Source of the DNA: Heliopora coerulea
Taxonomy: Eukaryota > Cnidaria > Anthozoa > Scleralcyonacea > Helioporidae
Direction of reading: 5' to 3'
Length of the DNA stretch: 64,000 bases
Assembly (NCBI GenBank): GCA_030142905.1
Contig: JASJOG010000473.1
Location: 62,001-126,000 of the forward strand
Each line of letters opens with the position of its first letter. The stretch's first letter is position 1. The position numbers and the translations under genes are program-made. The notes below the pieces were generated by a model, which was not told the origin of the DNA, ran no database searches, and saw nothing but the letters and a program-made list of their open reading frames with translations. Of this stretch, positions 24,880 through 35,908 are shown piece by piece.

Positions 24880-25640
24880 ATAATAGACTTTCTAGTCACA
24901 AACTGACCATCTAAGAACTTGGTTAAGCATGTACAATGCCGAACATTTAATGAAGTAATAATGACCCAACAAAATTTGAGTATATCTAATGCAAGTAAGA
25001 AATATAGACTTAGAAAACTGGGTCCACTTGATCCATTTGGTTCAGTTTACAAATGCTTAGACAAGGAGGGACTTTTGAGAGTTTTTGGAAGACTCAATAA
25101 TGCACCTATCAAGCATGACAAAAATCATCAAACCACATGGCATGTTGGCAAAGAACATGTACTGTGCAGATTCAGAGGATTGTATTGGATCATAAAGGGA
25201 AGAGCTGCAGTTAGAAGAGTTATTGGGAACTGCTTTGTGTGCAGAAGATGAATTGCTCATCCCATGAACAACTAATGGCTAATTTGCCTGAAGATAGACA
25301 ATCCACCATTCACTTATGTAGGAGTTGACTACTTCGGTCTGATTAGTGTTCGTTAGAAATGCAGTCAAAACGTATGGATGTTTGTTTACATGTTTAACAA
25401 TAAGAGCTGTACATATCAAAATTGCTGAATCTCGACACCGACACCTTTATCAATGTGTTATGACGTCACATCAGTCAGCGAGGAAGTCCAAAGGTGATCC
25501 ATAGCAACACCATTACAAATTTGCACAGTGAAGAATGTGAAGTTCAAGAAGCCATAGATCATTGGAACTAAAGAAAGATCAGCAATTATACAGTGATACA
25601 ACTTTGCAAGTCTAAATAGGTTATTGTAATAATTGATTAA
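24880..25640 (+). pseudogene. BEL/Pao integrase
   Basis: 24919-25251 has LGPLDPFGSVYKCLDKEGLLRV, GRLNNAPIKHDKNH, WHVGKEHVL and NCFVCRR, the zinc-binding N-terminal part. In broken frames after 25290 follow FTYVGVDYFG (first catalytic aspartate), FTCLTIRAVHIKIAES, and VIHSNTITN, where the second aspartate (usually SDNGTN) is lost. The sequence then ends before the C-terminal domain. Confidence 0.8.
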
Positions 25641-25737
25641 TTGTTGATACTCTAGTTGAATGGCATTCGATTGCATAGTTGCCTTGAGGATTGCACTTTG
25701 AAGCAAGAATGTCACAAATTCAGAATCTGTAGATATA

Positions 25738-27096
25738 CAGGGTGATTCAAAAAGAATATGCCAAAATCATCATGCATTTATTCAGTTCTAAAGTATTGTA
25801 ATGGACTGAATCAGTGGTCATTTGATAGAGGAGTTATCCAAGTTTGATTGGGTGTCAATTTCACCGCTGTAGTTACGTAATCCTTCTGGCGCCATTCAAT
25901 TGTACGAAGACCACGTGATTATTTACCCTCAAAATGGTGACTCCTCAGCAGAAGGCATTTTGTGTACTTGAGTTTGTGAAAACAGATGCCATTGTCACAG
26001 TGCAGCGTGCTTTTAGAACAGAATTTGGCATTGATCTGCCCCATCGTGAGAGCATTCAAAGGTGGGTTACACAGTTTAAGGAGACTGGATGCCTGTGTAA
26101 AGGAGAGTCCTGGAAGACCACATGTTTCAGAAGAGCAAGTGGAGAAGATTCACGATGCGTTTGAGGGGAGCCCGTGTAAGTCTACACATCAAGCAAGTTG
26201 TGAGCTTGCGGTCCCTCAAACCACTGTCTGGCGTGTGTTAAAAAGACGATTACATATGAAACCATACAAACTTAGCCTCATCCAAGCACTTACTAATAAC
26301 GACAAGGAGATGCGAAGGACATTCTGTGAGTCAATGCTGGAGATGGTGGAAGATGATGGAAGATGATGAAAGATGATGAAACCCTCTTTTCACGTCTAGT
26401 TTTTAGTGATGAAGCGACTTTCCATTTGTGTGGCACAGTCAATCGTCACAATGTGCACATTTGGGAAACAAATCACCCTCATGAAACAATTGAACATCAA
26501 AGAGATTCCCCTAAAGTGAACGTCTTCTGTGCTGTGTCTCAAAACAAGGTCTATGGTTCCTTTTTCTTTGAAGGAAACACCGTTACAGGACAAACCTATC
26601 TCGAAATGCTCCAAAACTGGCTATTTGCTTCACTGCAAGCAGATTCAAATGACTTCGTTTTTCAACAAGATGGAGCACTGCCCCATTGGCATCTCGGGGT
26701 TCGAACTTATCTTAATGAAAATGTGCCTCAGCGGTGGATTGGTAGAAGAGGTGCTAAAGACCTTGCTCTCTGTGCTTGGCCTGCCAGATCCCCAGACCTC
26801 ACTGTGTGTGACTTTTTCCTGTGGGGGTATGTTAAAGACAAAGTTTATGTTCCACCGTTGACAGCAAATATCGATGACATGAAAGATCGAATAACAGCTG
26901 CAATCAACATGGTGGACTGCGACATCCTGAGGTGCGTTTGGGAGGAATTCTCATATTGGCTTGATGTTGTCCGTGCCGCCGGTGGTGGCCACATTGAGTA
27001 CTTGTAAAGCATGAAATAAAAACTTGAGTTTTCTATTGTTTTTCATTTTTGAAATATCGCGTGATGATTTTGGCATATTCTTTTTGAATCACCCTG
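25738..27096 (+). mobile_element. Mariner/IS630-like DNA transposon
   Basis: Ends CAGGGTGATTCAAAAAGAAT at 25738 and its reverse complement ending at 27096 agree over about 35 bases without mismatch. TA dinucleotides flank both ends (25736-25737 and 27097-27098), the duplication made by this superfamily. It carries one transposase gene. Length 1359 bases. Confidence 0.95.
25934..27007 (+). pseudogene. Mariner-like transposase (DUF4817-type N-terminus)
   Basis: It begins MVTPQQKAFCVLEFVKTDAI with a helix-turn-helix (RESIQRWVTQFKETG), then a second DNA-binding part (VPQTTVWRVLKRRLHM). The catalytic core has LVFSDEATFHLCG (first D), FVFQQDGALPHW (second D) and WPARSPDLTVCDFFLWG (third D), with 41 residues between the second and third aspartates as counted. 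Two frame breaks interrupt it: one near 26095, and one near 26350-26370 inside a GATGATGRAA-like micro-repeat. The C-terminal 214 codons are open. Transposition activity is therefore lost in this copy. Confidence 0.9.
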
Positions 27097-27149
27097 TATA
27101 CTGGTCAGCTATCTTTTGTAATAAACATCACAACATATATGTAACAAAA

Positions 27150-27750
27150 AAGGCCTTATTCTTGCAGCTTTTCAAGTTCACAATGAAGAAAGATTAAGGC
27201 TTGCAGAGATCCACAAATCTATGCCAACGCATGCAAATTACTGTTCTGCAGAAATTCAAAATGAAGTTACAGAAACACTTGCTGAAATGGTGAAGGTAGT
27301 GTTGCAGATGTAAAATCTGTGGATACAAGATACGTTACTTTATTAGAAGATGGAATGAAAGATAAGAAAAATACAGAAACCGTCTCCATTGCCTTATGAT
27401 CTGTAAGAGAAGGCCAGATTTATGAATCACTTTTAGACATGACAAGTGTTGCCCATGATGAGTTGGATGAGGCAACTCTAGCGATGAAAACCATCACCGT
27501 TTTAAGGAATGCAGGACTTGACTGTGATAAGATGCTATCACAATTAACTTTGGCATCCACATTACCTGCAATTTTGAAAGACTTTTACCATCTAAGAGAG
27601 GCTTTCTCTATCATGTACAAACTTATTGCCACATTAACTACATTTCCATATTTGACAGCCATGTGTGAGTCCTCTTTTTCAACTCCTGCCATGATCGATC
27701 AGCCTCAGCAAAGATCAACATTGCAAAAGCACCAAGCCAAGTTAATTTAA
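27150..27750 (+). pseudogene. hAT transposase relic, internally deleted
   Basis: Short frames read SAEIQNEVTETLAEMVK, like the entrance to DUF4371, and then 27439-27750 jumps to a C-terminal-like part (LPAILKDFYHLREAFSIMYK, TFPYLTAMCESSFSTPAM, QRSTLQKHQAKLI) resembling the hAT dimerisation region. The catalytic middle is missing. No ends were found. Confidence 0.6.
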
Positions 27751-29515
27751 GCATTCGAAAAAAACGAACCATAAAACTTCATCTGCAACAGTTTTTGTGT
27801 CAGTTTTCAATGAAACCTTGTCTTATACAATTGTTTCAATTGATTGAAATTTTTTTTTCACATTTGGATTGCAAATATAAGTACCTTCTTGTCAGTAAAC
27901 TTGTATTGGATGCAAAGTTTTGAGCCCCTTCAAAATATATTGCCCCTTCCAGCATGACAGGCTGGCTACAAGCCCAAAGAAAAGTATTAGTTACAATAGT
28001 GTAGCAAGAAAATGTAACTTAGGGAGACAAAACCTTTCAGGGGCAACTTTGTGCACAGAAAGGGTACTCTCAAAACAGATAACATCTGTCATTCCAGTTC
28101 TTTTGATCGAGGTTTGCATTTTAGTGAAAGTGAAAATCAGTAGCTTGGAGATCCTTACCCATTCTATCATTTGATTAATTTACAGTGTTGTACCCAGACC
28201 TCAGAGTATCTGTGGGCCTGGGAGACCAAACATGCCACTCCCTAGAGGATTCCAGGAGAATAGTTCCCGGAAATTTTAAAAAAATGAGAATTATCGGATT
28301 AATTACACCAGAAAAAACCATTGGATCTGACTGTAGCTGTCACTGAACTGTGTCAAGTTAATCAATGCAATACTTTTAACTGTAAACAATTTTAAACTTT
28401 GGGTAACTTTTGGCTTTTCAATTCCTTTTGTTTATATAATTTTTTTACCTATTTTATTTCATTATAAAAAATACAGGCCTAGGCCTGTCTGCCTATGGGC
28501 TGGGCATGCCACTGGCTTGTGATGATACTTTGGGATTCTCAGATACTAATTCAACAGGAAAAGCTCTAGCTTCTTGGTTAGACTGACATCAGAGTAAAAG
28601 TGATGCTGTTTAATGTGGGATTGTTTTCATATTCCTATGTATCTTTTAATCCATAAACCCAAACAAGAAGGCAAAAACTGATGCATTACACTTCCTTATG
28701 TAAAGGCATTTATTTTTTCTCAGAAGAGGGTACTTTTTATCATTTCAAAAGGTTGGGAGGCACATGCCCCCAATTTACTCCAGTTCCTATACCTATGCAT
28801 TGAATACTCGGCATTACAGAATGTACCTTGAGATTAATCCACCCAACAAGTTCATACATGTTTCCTTGTGTTCTACACCCTCTGACTACTTCTGAAAGAA
28901 CAGAGACAATTTTTCACACTGTTGTTGGTATACAAGGATGCACAATATGTTGAGCCTCCTTTTGTTTTTTAACTTCCTGCCAACCATTTTGAAAAGTTTT
29001 AACTTTGTTGTGGTTAAAAGTACCCAGTAAAGAGCTCTTAAAATTGATGAAGAGCTTTAAGTTGATGCACATCAACTCTTACAGGAACTTCAAGTGAAAG
29101 CTTCAATAATATATTTCACAGGGCGAAAAAAACAAACCAATTGCCACAAACTAAAGTTAAAGAACTGTGATGTTTACAAAAGATAACAAAGAAGGAAAAT
29201 GCAGTTGGTAAAACTGCTTATCTTTGCAACTAAGCACTCAATGGATGAAAGAGTGCATCAAAGGCTGCATGAAGATATGTGGGCAGTCTGACTTATGCAA
29301 ACACGATTTTTTAAGCTACATGAATCCAACACAACCCAATCTTAGTGTTACTGGTAAGAAACACCACAACAGTCTTATTTTCCTTACACGATATCTAGTT
29401 ACCTTCTTACCATATAAACTTGTAAGAACTCATAAAGTCAGGAGATCTACCTTAACCAACGCTTTTAATGTAATTGCATGCAAAGTATTCAGTACAATCC
29501 TAACTTGAACTACCA
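27751..29515. other. No gene recognised
   Basis: AT-rich sequence. Frames at 27920-28174 and 29224-29508 show no recognisable motif. Confidence 0.55.
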
Positions 29516-29519
29516 AGGG

Positions 29520-30740
29520 CAATGAGAAATAGTTTGAGTTATTAGGGAAGGCCGATCTCAGTTTGTCGAAATTAATGATACAAAATCGTCAGTTAGGGAT
29601 CTGACTGTGGGCATTCCGCAGGACTCTGTCCTAGGTCCCATTTTGTATCTATTGTACACCGCACCACTTGCTGAGATAATACAAAGTCATGGACTCAACT
29701 ACCATTTCTATGCTGATGATACTCAGCTCTACATATCGTTCAAAGATTGTGATGTCACTGTTGCAAGGTTGCGCATAGAGAACTGTGTCGCTGATATATG
29801 TCATTGGATGGATGTAAATGAGCTGAAACTCAATCACGACAAGACAGAAATTATGCTTATTCACTCGAAGTACCATACTTGTCCACTTTTCAGCTACTTC
29901 AGTATGGGTAATAAGAGGTTGACAACCACCGCCAATGTCAGGAGTCTGGGAGTAGTACTTGATGACAACATGTTATTTGACGTGCACATCTCAGACATTT
30001 GCAGATCACCGTTTAATCAGCTTAGAAACTTATCAAAGATAAGAAAGTATCTTACACAGGAGTCGAGCGAAATTGTTATGCATGCTTTTATAACATCTAG
30101 ACTATTGCAATTCCTTGCTTTACGGTTGTAGGAAAATGCAGTTGAAGAAGCTTCATCATGTTCAGAACACTGCCGCAAGAATCGTTATTCAGACTCGTAA
30201 ATTTGATCACATTACGCCTGTTTTATTTGACCTTCACTGGCTTCCTGTTAGTTATCGTATTGTTCTTAAAATTCTTTTGCTAGTTTTCAAATCACTTAAT
30301 AACCTTTCACCTAGCTATCTGGTGGACAGACTTAGTCATCAATCGCATTCCAGAAACTTGTGGTCCGCATCTAAGCAGCTTTTAGAACAACCTTGATCGT
30401 ACACGAAAACATACGGGGACAAGGCTTTTTCAGTGTGCACCCCTAAACTGTGGAATTCGCTACCATTCGATTTGCATAAGTCACCATCTTTAAAAGGTTT
30501 TAAGAAAGGTATGAAAACATATCTTTTTAGGCAATTTTTAGAGAGTGGGTCATTGTTTTTGTAAAATGATTTTCATACCTGTAATATATGGATTGTAAAT
30601 AGATTTTTTAAAATATTTTTTATTCCATGCTTGTGATATGTGAATTATTTCAATTTATCCCTTTTTTACATTGTAAAGTGCCATGAGCTCAGGATATGAG
30701 CGCTATATAAATGAAGTCATTATTATTATTATTATTATTA
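29520..30740 (+). mobile_element. L2/CR1-like LINE, 5'-truncated
   Basis: Only the palm and C-terminal part of the reverse transcriptase and the 3' tail remain. The tail reads GAGCGCTATATAAATG and ends in an (ATT)n run at about 30718-30740, the microsatellite type of end used by CR1/L2-like LINEs in place of poly(A). Truncation at the 5' side is the usual outcome of LINE insertion. Confidence 0.85.
29540..30564 (+). pseudogene. LINE reverse transcriptase, C-terminal half
   Basis: It contains VGIPQDSVLGPILYLLYTAPL, the catalytic YADDTQLY, NELKLNHDKTEIMLI, RSLGVVLDDNM and the C-terminal KLHHVQNTAARIV, DLHWLPVSYRI, LWNSLPFDLHKSPSLKGFKKGMKTYLF. There is one frameshift near 30105 and one in-frame TGA at 30394-30396; otherwise the sequence follows the family to its normal stop at 30562-30564. 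This shows a fairly recent copy. Confidence 0.9.
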
Positions 30741-30749
30741 AAAAGATGA

Positions 30750-31621
30750 TTGGCTTCAAACGAGCTTAATGGAAGGGTAGCAGTCTCCAAACCCCTTTTA
30801 TGATCCGAAAATAAATGTAGGGGATTGCTATGGGCCAAGAAGTACAAGCATTATCCCATTGACGACTGGAAAAAAGTTCAGCTTTATGTAAGTAGTTGAC
30901 GTCTTTGTCAGACGCAGAAGTAATGAAAGAATGCTAAACGAATGTGTGAAATCTAAAGTAAAATGTGGTGGTGGAAGTATTCAGGTTTGGGGATGTTTCA
31001 GTTATGATGATGTTATTGATCTGCACAGAATTAATGAGATCCTTACCAAGGAAAACTAACACTCCATCATTCAAAGACATACTTTACCATCTGGCTTAAA
31101 ACTATCCGGTCACGGATTCGTTTTACATCAAGATAATGACCCCAAGCCCACCTCTAAGCTCAGTAGAAAATATTTGCAGAGAAAAGAAGACCATAGTTTG
31201 CTGGTTGTTATGGATTTTCCTCCTCAACCCCCTGATATCAATCCAATCAAACATTTATGGGAACATTTGAAAAGGAATAAGACAAAGTATGCAATCACTA
31301 GTCAATAAACCCTATTGCATGCCGTTAATGAGTGCTGGAACAATCTGAAGCCAGAAATCATCCACAATTTTATTGAATCTATGCCAAAGTGAGTTTCAGC
31401 AGTTCTCAAAGCAAAAGGAGGATACACAAAATATTAATGAAACTAATGCGTGAACACAAAATTCCTTTGATCATTACGATGTTATTTGTTCTTCCACATC
31501 AATTATTCTTTCAATAATGCAGCATTTCTTGGTTGAATGAATGACATTATATTCTAGAGTTCTATATATCAATAAAAGTGACCCTAAGTTTTGGTTGGAC
31601 TCATACTTTTGACCTCTACTG
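30750..31621 (+). mobile_element. Tc1-like transposon relic, left end missing
   Basis: Transposase remnants run to about 31440. The right end, reading AGTTTTGGTTGGACTC then ACTTTTGACCTCTACTG with TA next to it, is a typical Tc1 terminus. The left end is absent, apparently lost where the LINE tail abuts. Confidence 0.8.
30840..31440 (+). pseudogene. Tc1 transposase fragment
   Basis: GGSIQVWGCFSY, HGFVLHQDNDPKPTSKL (second catalytic aspartate) and PPDINPIKHLWEHLKR, in which the usual catalytic glutamate (NPIENLW) is lysine. Then the C-terminal ECWNNLKPEIIHNFIESMPK. Several stops. The changed glutamate alone would block catalysis. Confidence 0.85.
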
Positions 31622-32025
31622 TATAGTGGCTTCCATTTAGGTCGCACATATATACAAAATTTTTACCTTAGCTCACCATCTGAGTCTCGGTAGCTCAATG
31701 GTTAGAGCATCTAACCGGTCATCAGAAGGTTGTGGGTTCAATCCCCGTCTGGGGCTCAGAAATCATTTTCTGAGTATCAAGCTTGAAGATCGTTCATCTA
31801 CCTTACTATATCCAAGCTCTCACGTTTCTCAAACATCAAACTGCTTGAATCATTGTTAATATATAGTGGCTTCCATTTAGGTCGCACATATAGATCGAAT
31901 TTGCACCTTAGCTCAATGGTTTAAGCATCTAACCAGTCATCGGAAGGTTGCGGGTTCAATCCCTGTCTGGGGCTCAGCAATCATTTTCTGAGTATTGAGC
32001 TTGAAGATCGTTCATCTACCTTACT
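31622..32025 (+). repeat. Tandem pair of tRNA-derived SINE-like units
   Basis: Both units start TATAGTGGCTTCCATTTAGG, at 31622 and 31862, a 240-base period. Each has a tRNA-like head followed by a shared tail (CTTGAAGATCGTTCATC). The second unit lacks 22 bases between two TAGCTCA copies, consistent with slippage. Confidence 0.85.
31682..31757 (+). other. tRNA-like sequence with almost complete cloverleaf (SINE head)
   Basis: Acceptor arms GAGTCTC and GGGGCTC pair over seven positions with wobbles. D arm TAGCTCAATGGTTAGAGCA, anticodon stem TCTAA/TCAGA with one mismatch around the loop CCGGTCA, and T arm GTGGGTTCAATCCCCGT. Position 33 is C instead of U, and the unit is repeated, so I call it a tRNA-derived repeat rather than a working tRNA. 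The apparent anticodon would be GGT. Confidence 0.65.
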
Positions 32026-33238
32026 GGAGGTTTGGATGGGTACTATTCGAGCCATAACTTCTGCATTGGTGCAGCAACAATGGCCACCAGAGCAGGCATA
32101 CTTAATCACCTTATTCAGGTTTTGGGCTGTAGGAGAAGCGATGCTTACAAACATTATATCCAAGCACCACATGATGCAATTACTAGGTAATGTAACCCGT
32201 GGCTTGGTTGCCAGGGTTACCTCCTTATTTACTGCTGCTTATTTTACAAGAATTGCTGTTTGCTTTGCTATAATGGCACCTACCCCAATCTTAATATTGA
32301 CAAGTTAACAACTGTTTATAGTGAAATGACTATTCCAGAATACATACTAATGTTCAGCAAATGTTTAAAAGGGAACTCTACCCATGAGACAACTTGACCT
32401 TAAAAAAAAAGATAAAAATTGTAGGAACCTCCTTGCAAAGTTTTGCAGTTTGTCTTCACATACTGTAGTTCCCAAGAATATTTCTCTAATAAATTTCCGC
32501 TGGCTCACAAAATGATCAGTCAACACACCCATTAGGTTTTTGTGACATCAATGCACGAAAAAGTAACAATCAACTGCAACATTCATTATTGTGAATTTGC
32601 AATTGTTGTCTTGACTGTTGTTGGTAAAGTTTTCACAGAAGTGGAGGGAATAGAAATGGAGAACACAGGTGACACCAAATAAGTAGGCAAAATTTCTTGG
32701 TGTACATGCGGCTCTTGCTGCCAAGAAGTTGCAGAACTGAATCAAAAACTAGATGGTAGGAAGTTATTCTGAATTACAGAGTTTCAGCTTAACAAGGTAT
32801 TATCTTCTGATCTCGACATTTTCACAGCAGAGGTTATTGATTGTATCACTGATCACAAAGCATTTAGCATTATGTGCAAACATCAAGATGTGTGCCGAAC
32901 TGCTCTAGTTTGTATGCATAATGTTCGATGTGATTCTTTACCAGAAACCTTGGAAATAATTAATGTATTTGTTTCATCTCTCAGCATTAATAGCTGTTGA
33001 AAGTAATGAATCTCTATTATTTAGAGCCTATCAATTGGTGGCATACTGTCAATTCACATGTTGGGTACACACTTGTCTTGGGAAAAAGGTGTGGAAGGTA
33101 AAACTGTCTTGTGCTGTGTAGTCACTCTAAGATGCATTTCCCGATCCAAACAGCGAATATACAGGGTACCACGATGCATACAATGAAGATTTTCCAGCTT
33201 AAGTTAGTATTTTTGTTTTTTTCAAAATGAGACTTGTG
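32026..33238. other. No gene recognised; left flank of the Polinton
   Basis: No recognisable protein motif. The last part, read on the minus strand, would continue the 3' side of the exon-like frame found to the right of the Polinton. Confidence 0.5.
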
Positions 33239-33247
33239 CCTAATAAT

Positions 33248-33401
33248 AGTAGTTGTAAATATGCCGATTCTAGCACATTCCATTCTGATGACGTCATCAC
33301 CTGAAAACCCCCTACTGTCAATCAAATGCTGCAATGCATTCTGGGAAACTTGAGAAAAGACATCTCAAGTTTTGAATTTCCCGCCACTTCTATGACGTCA
33401 T
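33248..33401. repeat. Polinton left terminal inverted repeat
   Basis: Begins AGTAGTTGTAAATATGCC and matches the right end with a few mismatches and a 2-base indel. It contains the 14-base perfect palindrome TGATGACGTCATCA at 33286-33299 and a second TGACGTCA at 33393-33400. Three extra bases (AAT, 33245-33247) lie between the target duplication and the repeat. Confidence 0.95.
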
Positions 33402-33422
33402 CAGTGACAATGATTGGAAAAA

Positions 33423-33452
33423 AATTTTGTATGAATTTTTTCATACAAAATT
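33423..33452. terminator. 12-bp hairpin just inside the left repeat
   Basis: AATTTTGTATGA, loop ATTTTT, and the exact inverse, 22 bases beyond the stop of the leftmost minus-strand gene. It could be a transcript-end hairpin or a replication structure; function is inference. Confidence 0.5.
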
Positions 33453-33474
33453 CTAAAGGAAAAAACACCTTTTT

Positions 33475-33915
33475 TTATTCTTCTTTTTCCTCCTCATTTC
33501 CATGATATTTCTTTTTCATAACGTGTTTTCCAACTGTTAATCCACCAGAAAGAATTCCAAGATAGGGAAGAAAAGGTGTCACTTTTTCAACCAAAAATTT
33601 AACATCTCTTCTCAACAATTTATCTTTCGACAATTCTTTTTCCAATTCTTCACTGCTTTCAATTGCTTCCAATCCTCCAAGCAAATCTGTCAAAAATGTG
33701 TTTGCTTTTTCAGCTTGTTGCCTTTCATATTCTGCATAAATTTTTAACACAATTTTTCCACTTGCTTTCTTCAAACTTGCAACAGATTGACTGATTTCTC
33801 CGTCTTCAGATAAACGTAATAATTCTTCGCGTTTTTTAGCAACATCTTTTTCTCTAGTTTCATTATTTGAATGGTTTTCGGTTGTTGGAATTTCTTCACT
33901 CCCATCTTTACTCAT
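33475..33915 (-). CDS. Polinton unknown protein, 146 aa, one hydrophobic segment
   Basis: Intact frame. The N-terminal 45 residues are charged; the middle is helical (KKASGKIVLKIYAEYERQQA); near residues 112-130 lies a hydrophobic segment TPFLPYLGILSGGLTVG, then a lysine-rich end. I do not recognise a characterised family. Its ATG overlaps the stop of the ATPase gene by 8 bases, so the two are packed head to tail on the minus strand. The start is preceded by CTATAAAATAA, the motif used by virion genes here. A virion or membrane-associated role is a guess. Confidence 0.75.
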   Translation of the reverse strand: MSKDGSEEIPTTENHSNNETREKDVAKKREELLRLSEDGEISQSVASLKKASGKIVLKIYAEYERQQAEKANTFLTDLLGGLEAIESSEELEKELSKDKLLRRDVKFLVEKVTPFLPYLGILSGGLTVGKHVMKKKYHGNEEEKEE

Positions 33916-34621
33916 TTATTTTATAGTCATATGGAAAAATTAAAGAGATTTCCAAATTGGAATAGCGTTTATTTTTTAATATTTTCATAATTTTTTCCAA
34001 CTCATTGCGGCTATTTACACCTGAATATTCTACAAGAATGGTTTTCATATCTTTTTTATTTGGATTATAAAATGTCACCAATTTGGATATATTCTCTCTA
34101 AATGGTTTTGCAATCAAAGTCAGTTGTTGAGTAATGACAACAACAGAAAGATTATAATGTCTTGCAGAAAATCCCAACTTTACCAATTCACTTGTTCTAT
34201 TTTTAACATCTTTTCCACTTGCAACATCATCCAAAATAATTAGTGACTTGCTTCCTTTTGCAAAATCAACAACAATTTTCAAGTATTTTTCAACCTCATC
34301 TTGATCACAAGGAATAGCAATAAAATCCTCATCCTCATCATATTTCCAATTCTCATAAGTTTTATTCCAAGAAAAAGTAGGACATAATAAAAAGATGTGA
34401 TCAAAATAATTTTTATATTCTCTCTCTAAAAAATTTAAAAGATATCGAGTTTTTCCACAACAAGTCATTCCGACAATAATCATATTAAAAGGTTTCTTTT
34501 CTGAATTGAATTTTTTGACAGATTTTCTTTCTTTTGCTTCTTCTGAAATTTTCAACAATTGCAATTTTTGACTCATTTTTGTTTTTTCTGTTTTTTTCTC
34601 TTGTGAAGTAATTTTTTCCAT
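33908..34621 (-). CDS. Packaging ATPase (A32/FtsK-HerA type)
   Basis: 237 residues, intact. Walker A is IIVGMTCCGKTRYLL near residues 49-63; Walker B is KSLIILDDVASG near 128-139; then VVVITQQLTLIAKPFREN, the sensor-like stretch with a glutamine pair typical of A32-like packaging motors. The family pumps the genome into preformed capsids. Length is normal. The N-terminal 40 residues are basic. It lies between the capsid gene and the leftmost gene on the same strand. Confidence 0.92.
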   Translation of the reverse strand: MEKITSQEKKTEKTKMSQKLQLLKISEEAKERKSVKKFNSEKKPFNMIIVGMTCCGKTRYLLNFLEREYKNYFDHIFLLCPTFSWNKTYENWKYDEDEDFIAIPCDQDEVEKYLKIVVDFAKGSKSLIILDDVASGKDVKNRTSELVKLGFSARHYNLSVVVITQQLTLIAKPFRENISKLVTFYNPNKKDMKTILVEYSGVNSRNELEKIMKILKNKRYSNLEISLIFPYDYKINE

Positions 34622-34631
34622 TGTTTTTTAT

Positions 34632-35844
34632 TTAAAACTGGATAGAAGACAAGTCTTTATTCATAATATTTAACAATCCATCACTAATTACAAAAATGTG
34701 ACATTTTACATTTGCTGTTATTGCTTTCTTCTTAATTTCTAATAGAATTCCAGATTGTGTATTAACTAATTTTTTACCATCTCCATAGACAAAATCATCA
34801 TTTATAGTTCTCAAATCAATACATAATGCAAAAGCATCTTTGTAAAACTTTTCAAGACTCATAACAGATTCACAACTTTCATACCCACAGTGAAATATTC
34901 TGAATGCTTCTTCGAAAAATCTACTCTTTGGCATTCCCTGAGAATATATACTATTTGGAACTCCTTCTACGCTAATTTTAACTTCTGTAATATTTGGGTA
35001 AACAAATTGCTCACTATCTGTTACAGTTTTATTTCTAAACAATAATACAATCGCTTTCATACTCTTTCTTGGGATGTTAATCGTCTCATCATGCAAAGTT
35101 GCATCTTTATCCCATTCCACAGTTTTCATTAAAGTAACATGATTAAATGATAAACTTCTCCCTTGTGAATAATTTGACAAGACCTCATTAGCTAAATCTG
35201 AGTTTTCAATAGTTTCATATTCCAACTCTAAATTTTCTAAAGAATATCCAGCTACACTTTGACCACTCTGAGCAACCATGATTTCACTTGCTTTTGGTAA
35301 AGTTATAATGTATTGGAAATTATTAATCATTCCATAAGGAGAATACAATCCGTGAGTTGAAAGTATTTTTTCCAATATCAAACATGAGTTTGTCAGACAC
35401 TTTTTGTGTATTTCCACTTGTTGCAGCAGAATCATCTTTTGAAATTAATTTCCTAATATTTTCATTACCAATACCATATTCAATCATATATGATCTTTCA
35501 TATTCTGGTTTCCAAAGATCTTTGTAAATTTCCAACAGAGATTCTCCTGTGTTGTCATAGACAATTTCTCCAGCAAATTTAATCACAAGTCTCTTTTTTA
35601 ACAATTTTAACAAATTATTCATAAACCAAGATTTTGTGTTGTTATTTTTGAAATCAAAGACTAATCGAAGAGAATCAGGAACCAGACATAAATTTGGATT
35701 CAGTTTTGGAATATCTACATATAAATCTTCTTCTGGATTTATTTTATTTGGATTCAAAGTAACAACTTGTCTCACCCTGTTTCCCTTAATTTCACTCATT
35801 CTTGATTTTTTATATCCTGGATATAATACATTGACTCTACTCAT
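34632..35844 (-). pseudogene. Major capsid protein (double jelly-roll), frameshifted
   Basis: Two overlapping frames, 35323-35844 and 34632-35435, are the N- and C-terminal parts of one capsid protein of about 400 residues. The phase changes in a run of six T (A on the coding strand) at 35366-35371. Recognisable parts include the DSLRLVFDFKN strand, ERSYMIEYGIG, then HGLYSPYGMINNF, YSLENLELEYETIEN and SRFFEEAFRIF. This is the double-jelly-roll capsid type of Polintons and adintovirus-like elements. The start follows TATATAAATGA. One base separates this copy from an open frame, so decay is slight or the base is a sequencing error. Confidence 0.88.
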
Positions 35845-35908
35845 TCATTTATATATATTTTTTTTCTTTCTTTGTATTCATTGTATAAAAAATAAATTAA
35901 AGCAAGTG

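Larger units (their letters stand above)
21062..25735 (+). mobile_element. BEL/Pao LTR retrotransposon, decayed internal region
   Basis: Gag, protease, reverse transcriptase, RNase H and integrase remnants occur in the BEL/Pao order on the plus strand. LTRs are not seen. Many stops and frame changes are present. The integrase fades out at about 25640, and a mariner-like element has inserted just beyond, at 25736. Confidence 0.85.

Noticed and set aside
20709..25735. LTRs of the BEL/Pao element
   Set aside because: I looked for direct repeats before 21062 and near 25640-25735 and found none by eye; the ends seem lost or too diverged.
31682..31757. Functional tRNA gene
   Set aside because: The cloverleaf is good, but position 33 is C, one anticodon-stem pair fails, and the sequence is part of a repeated unit.
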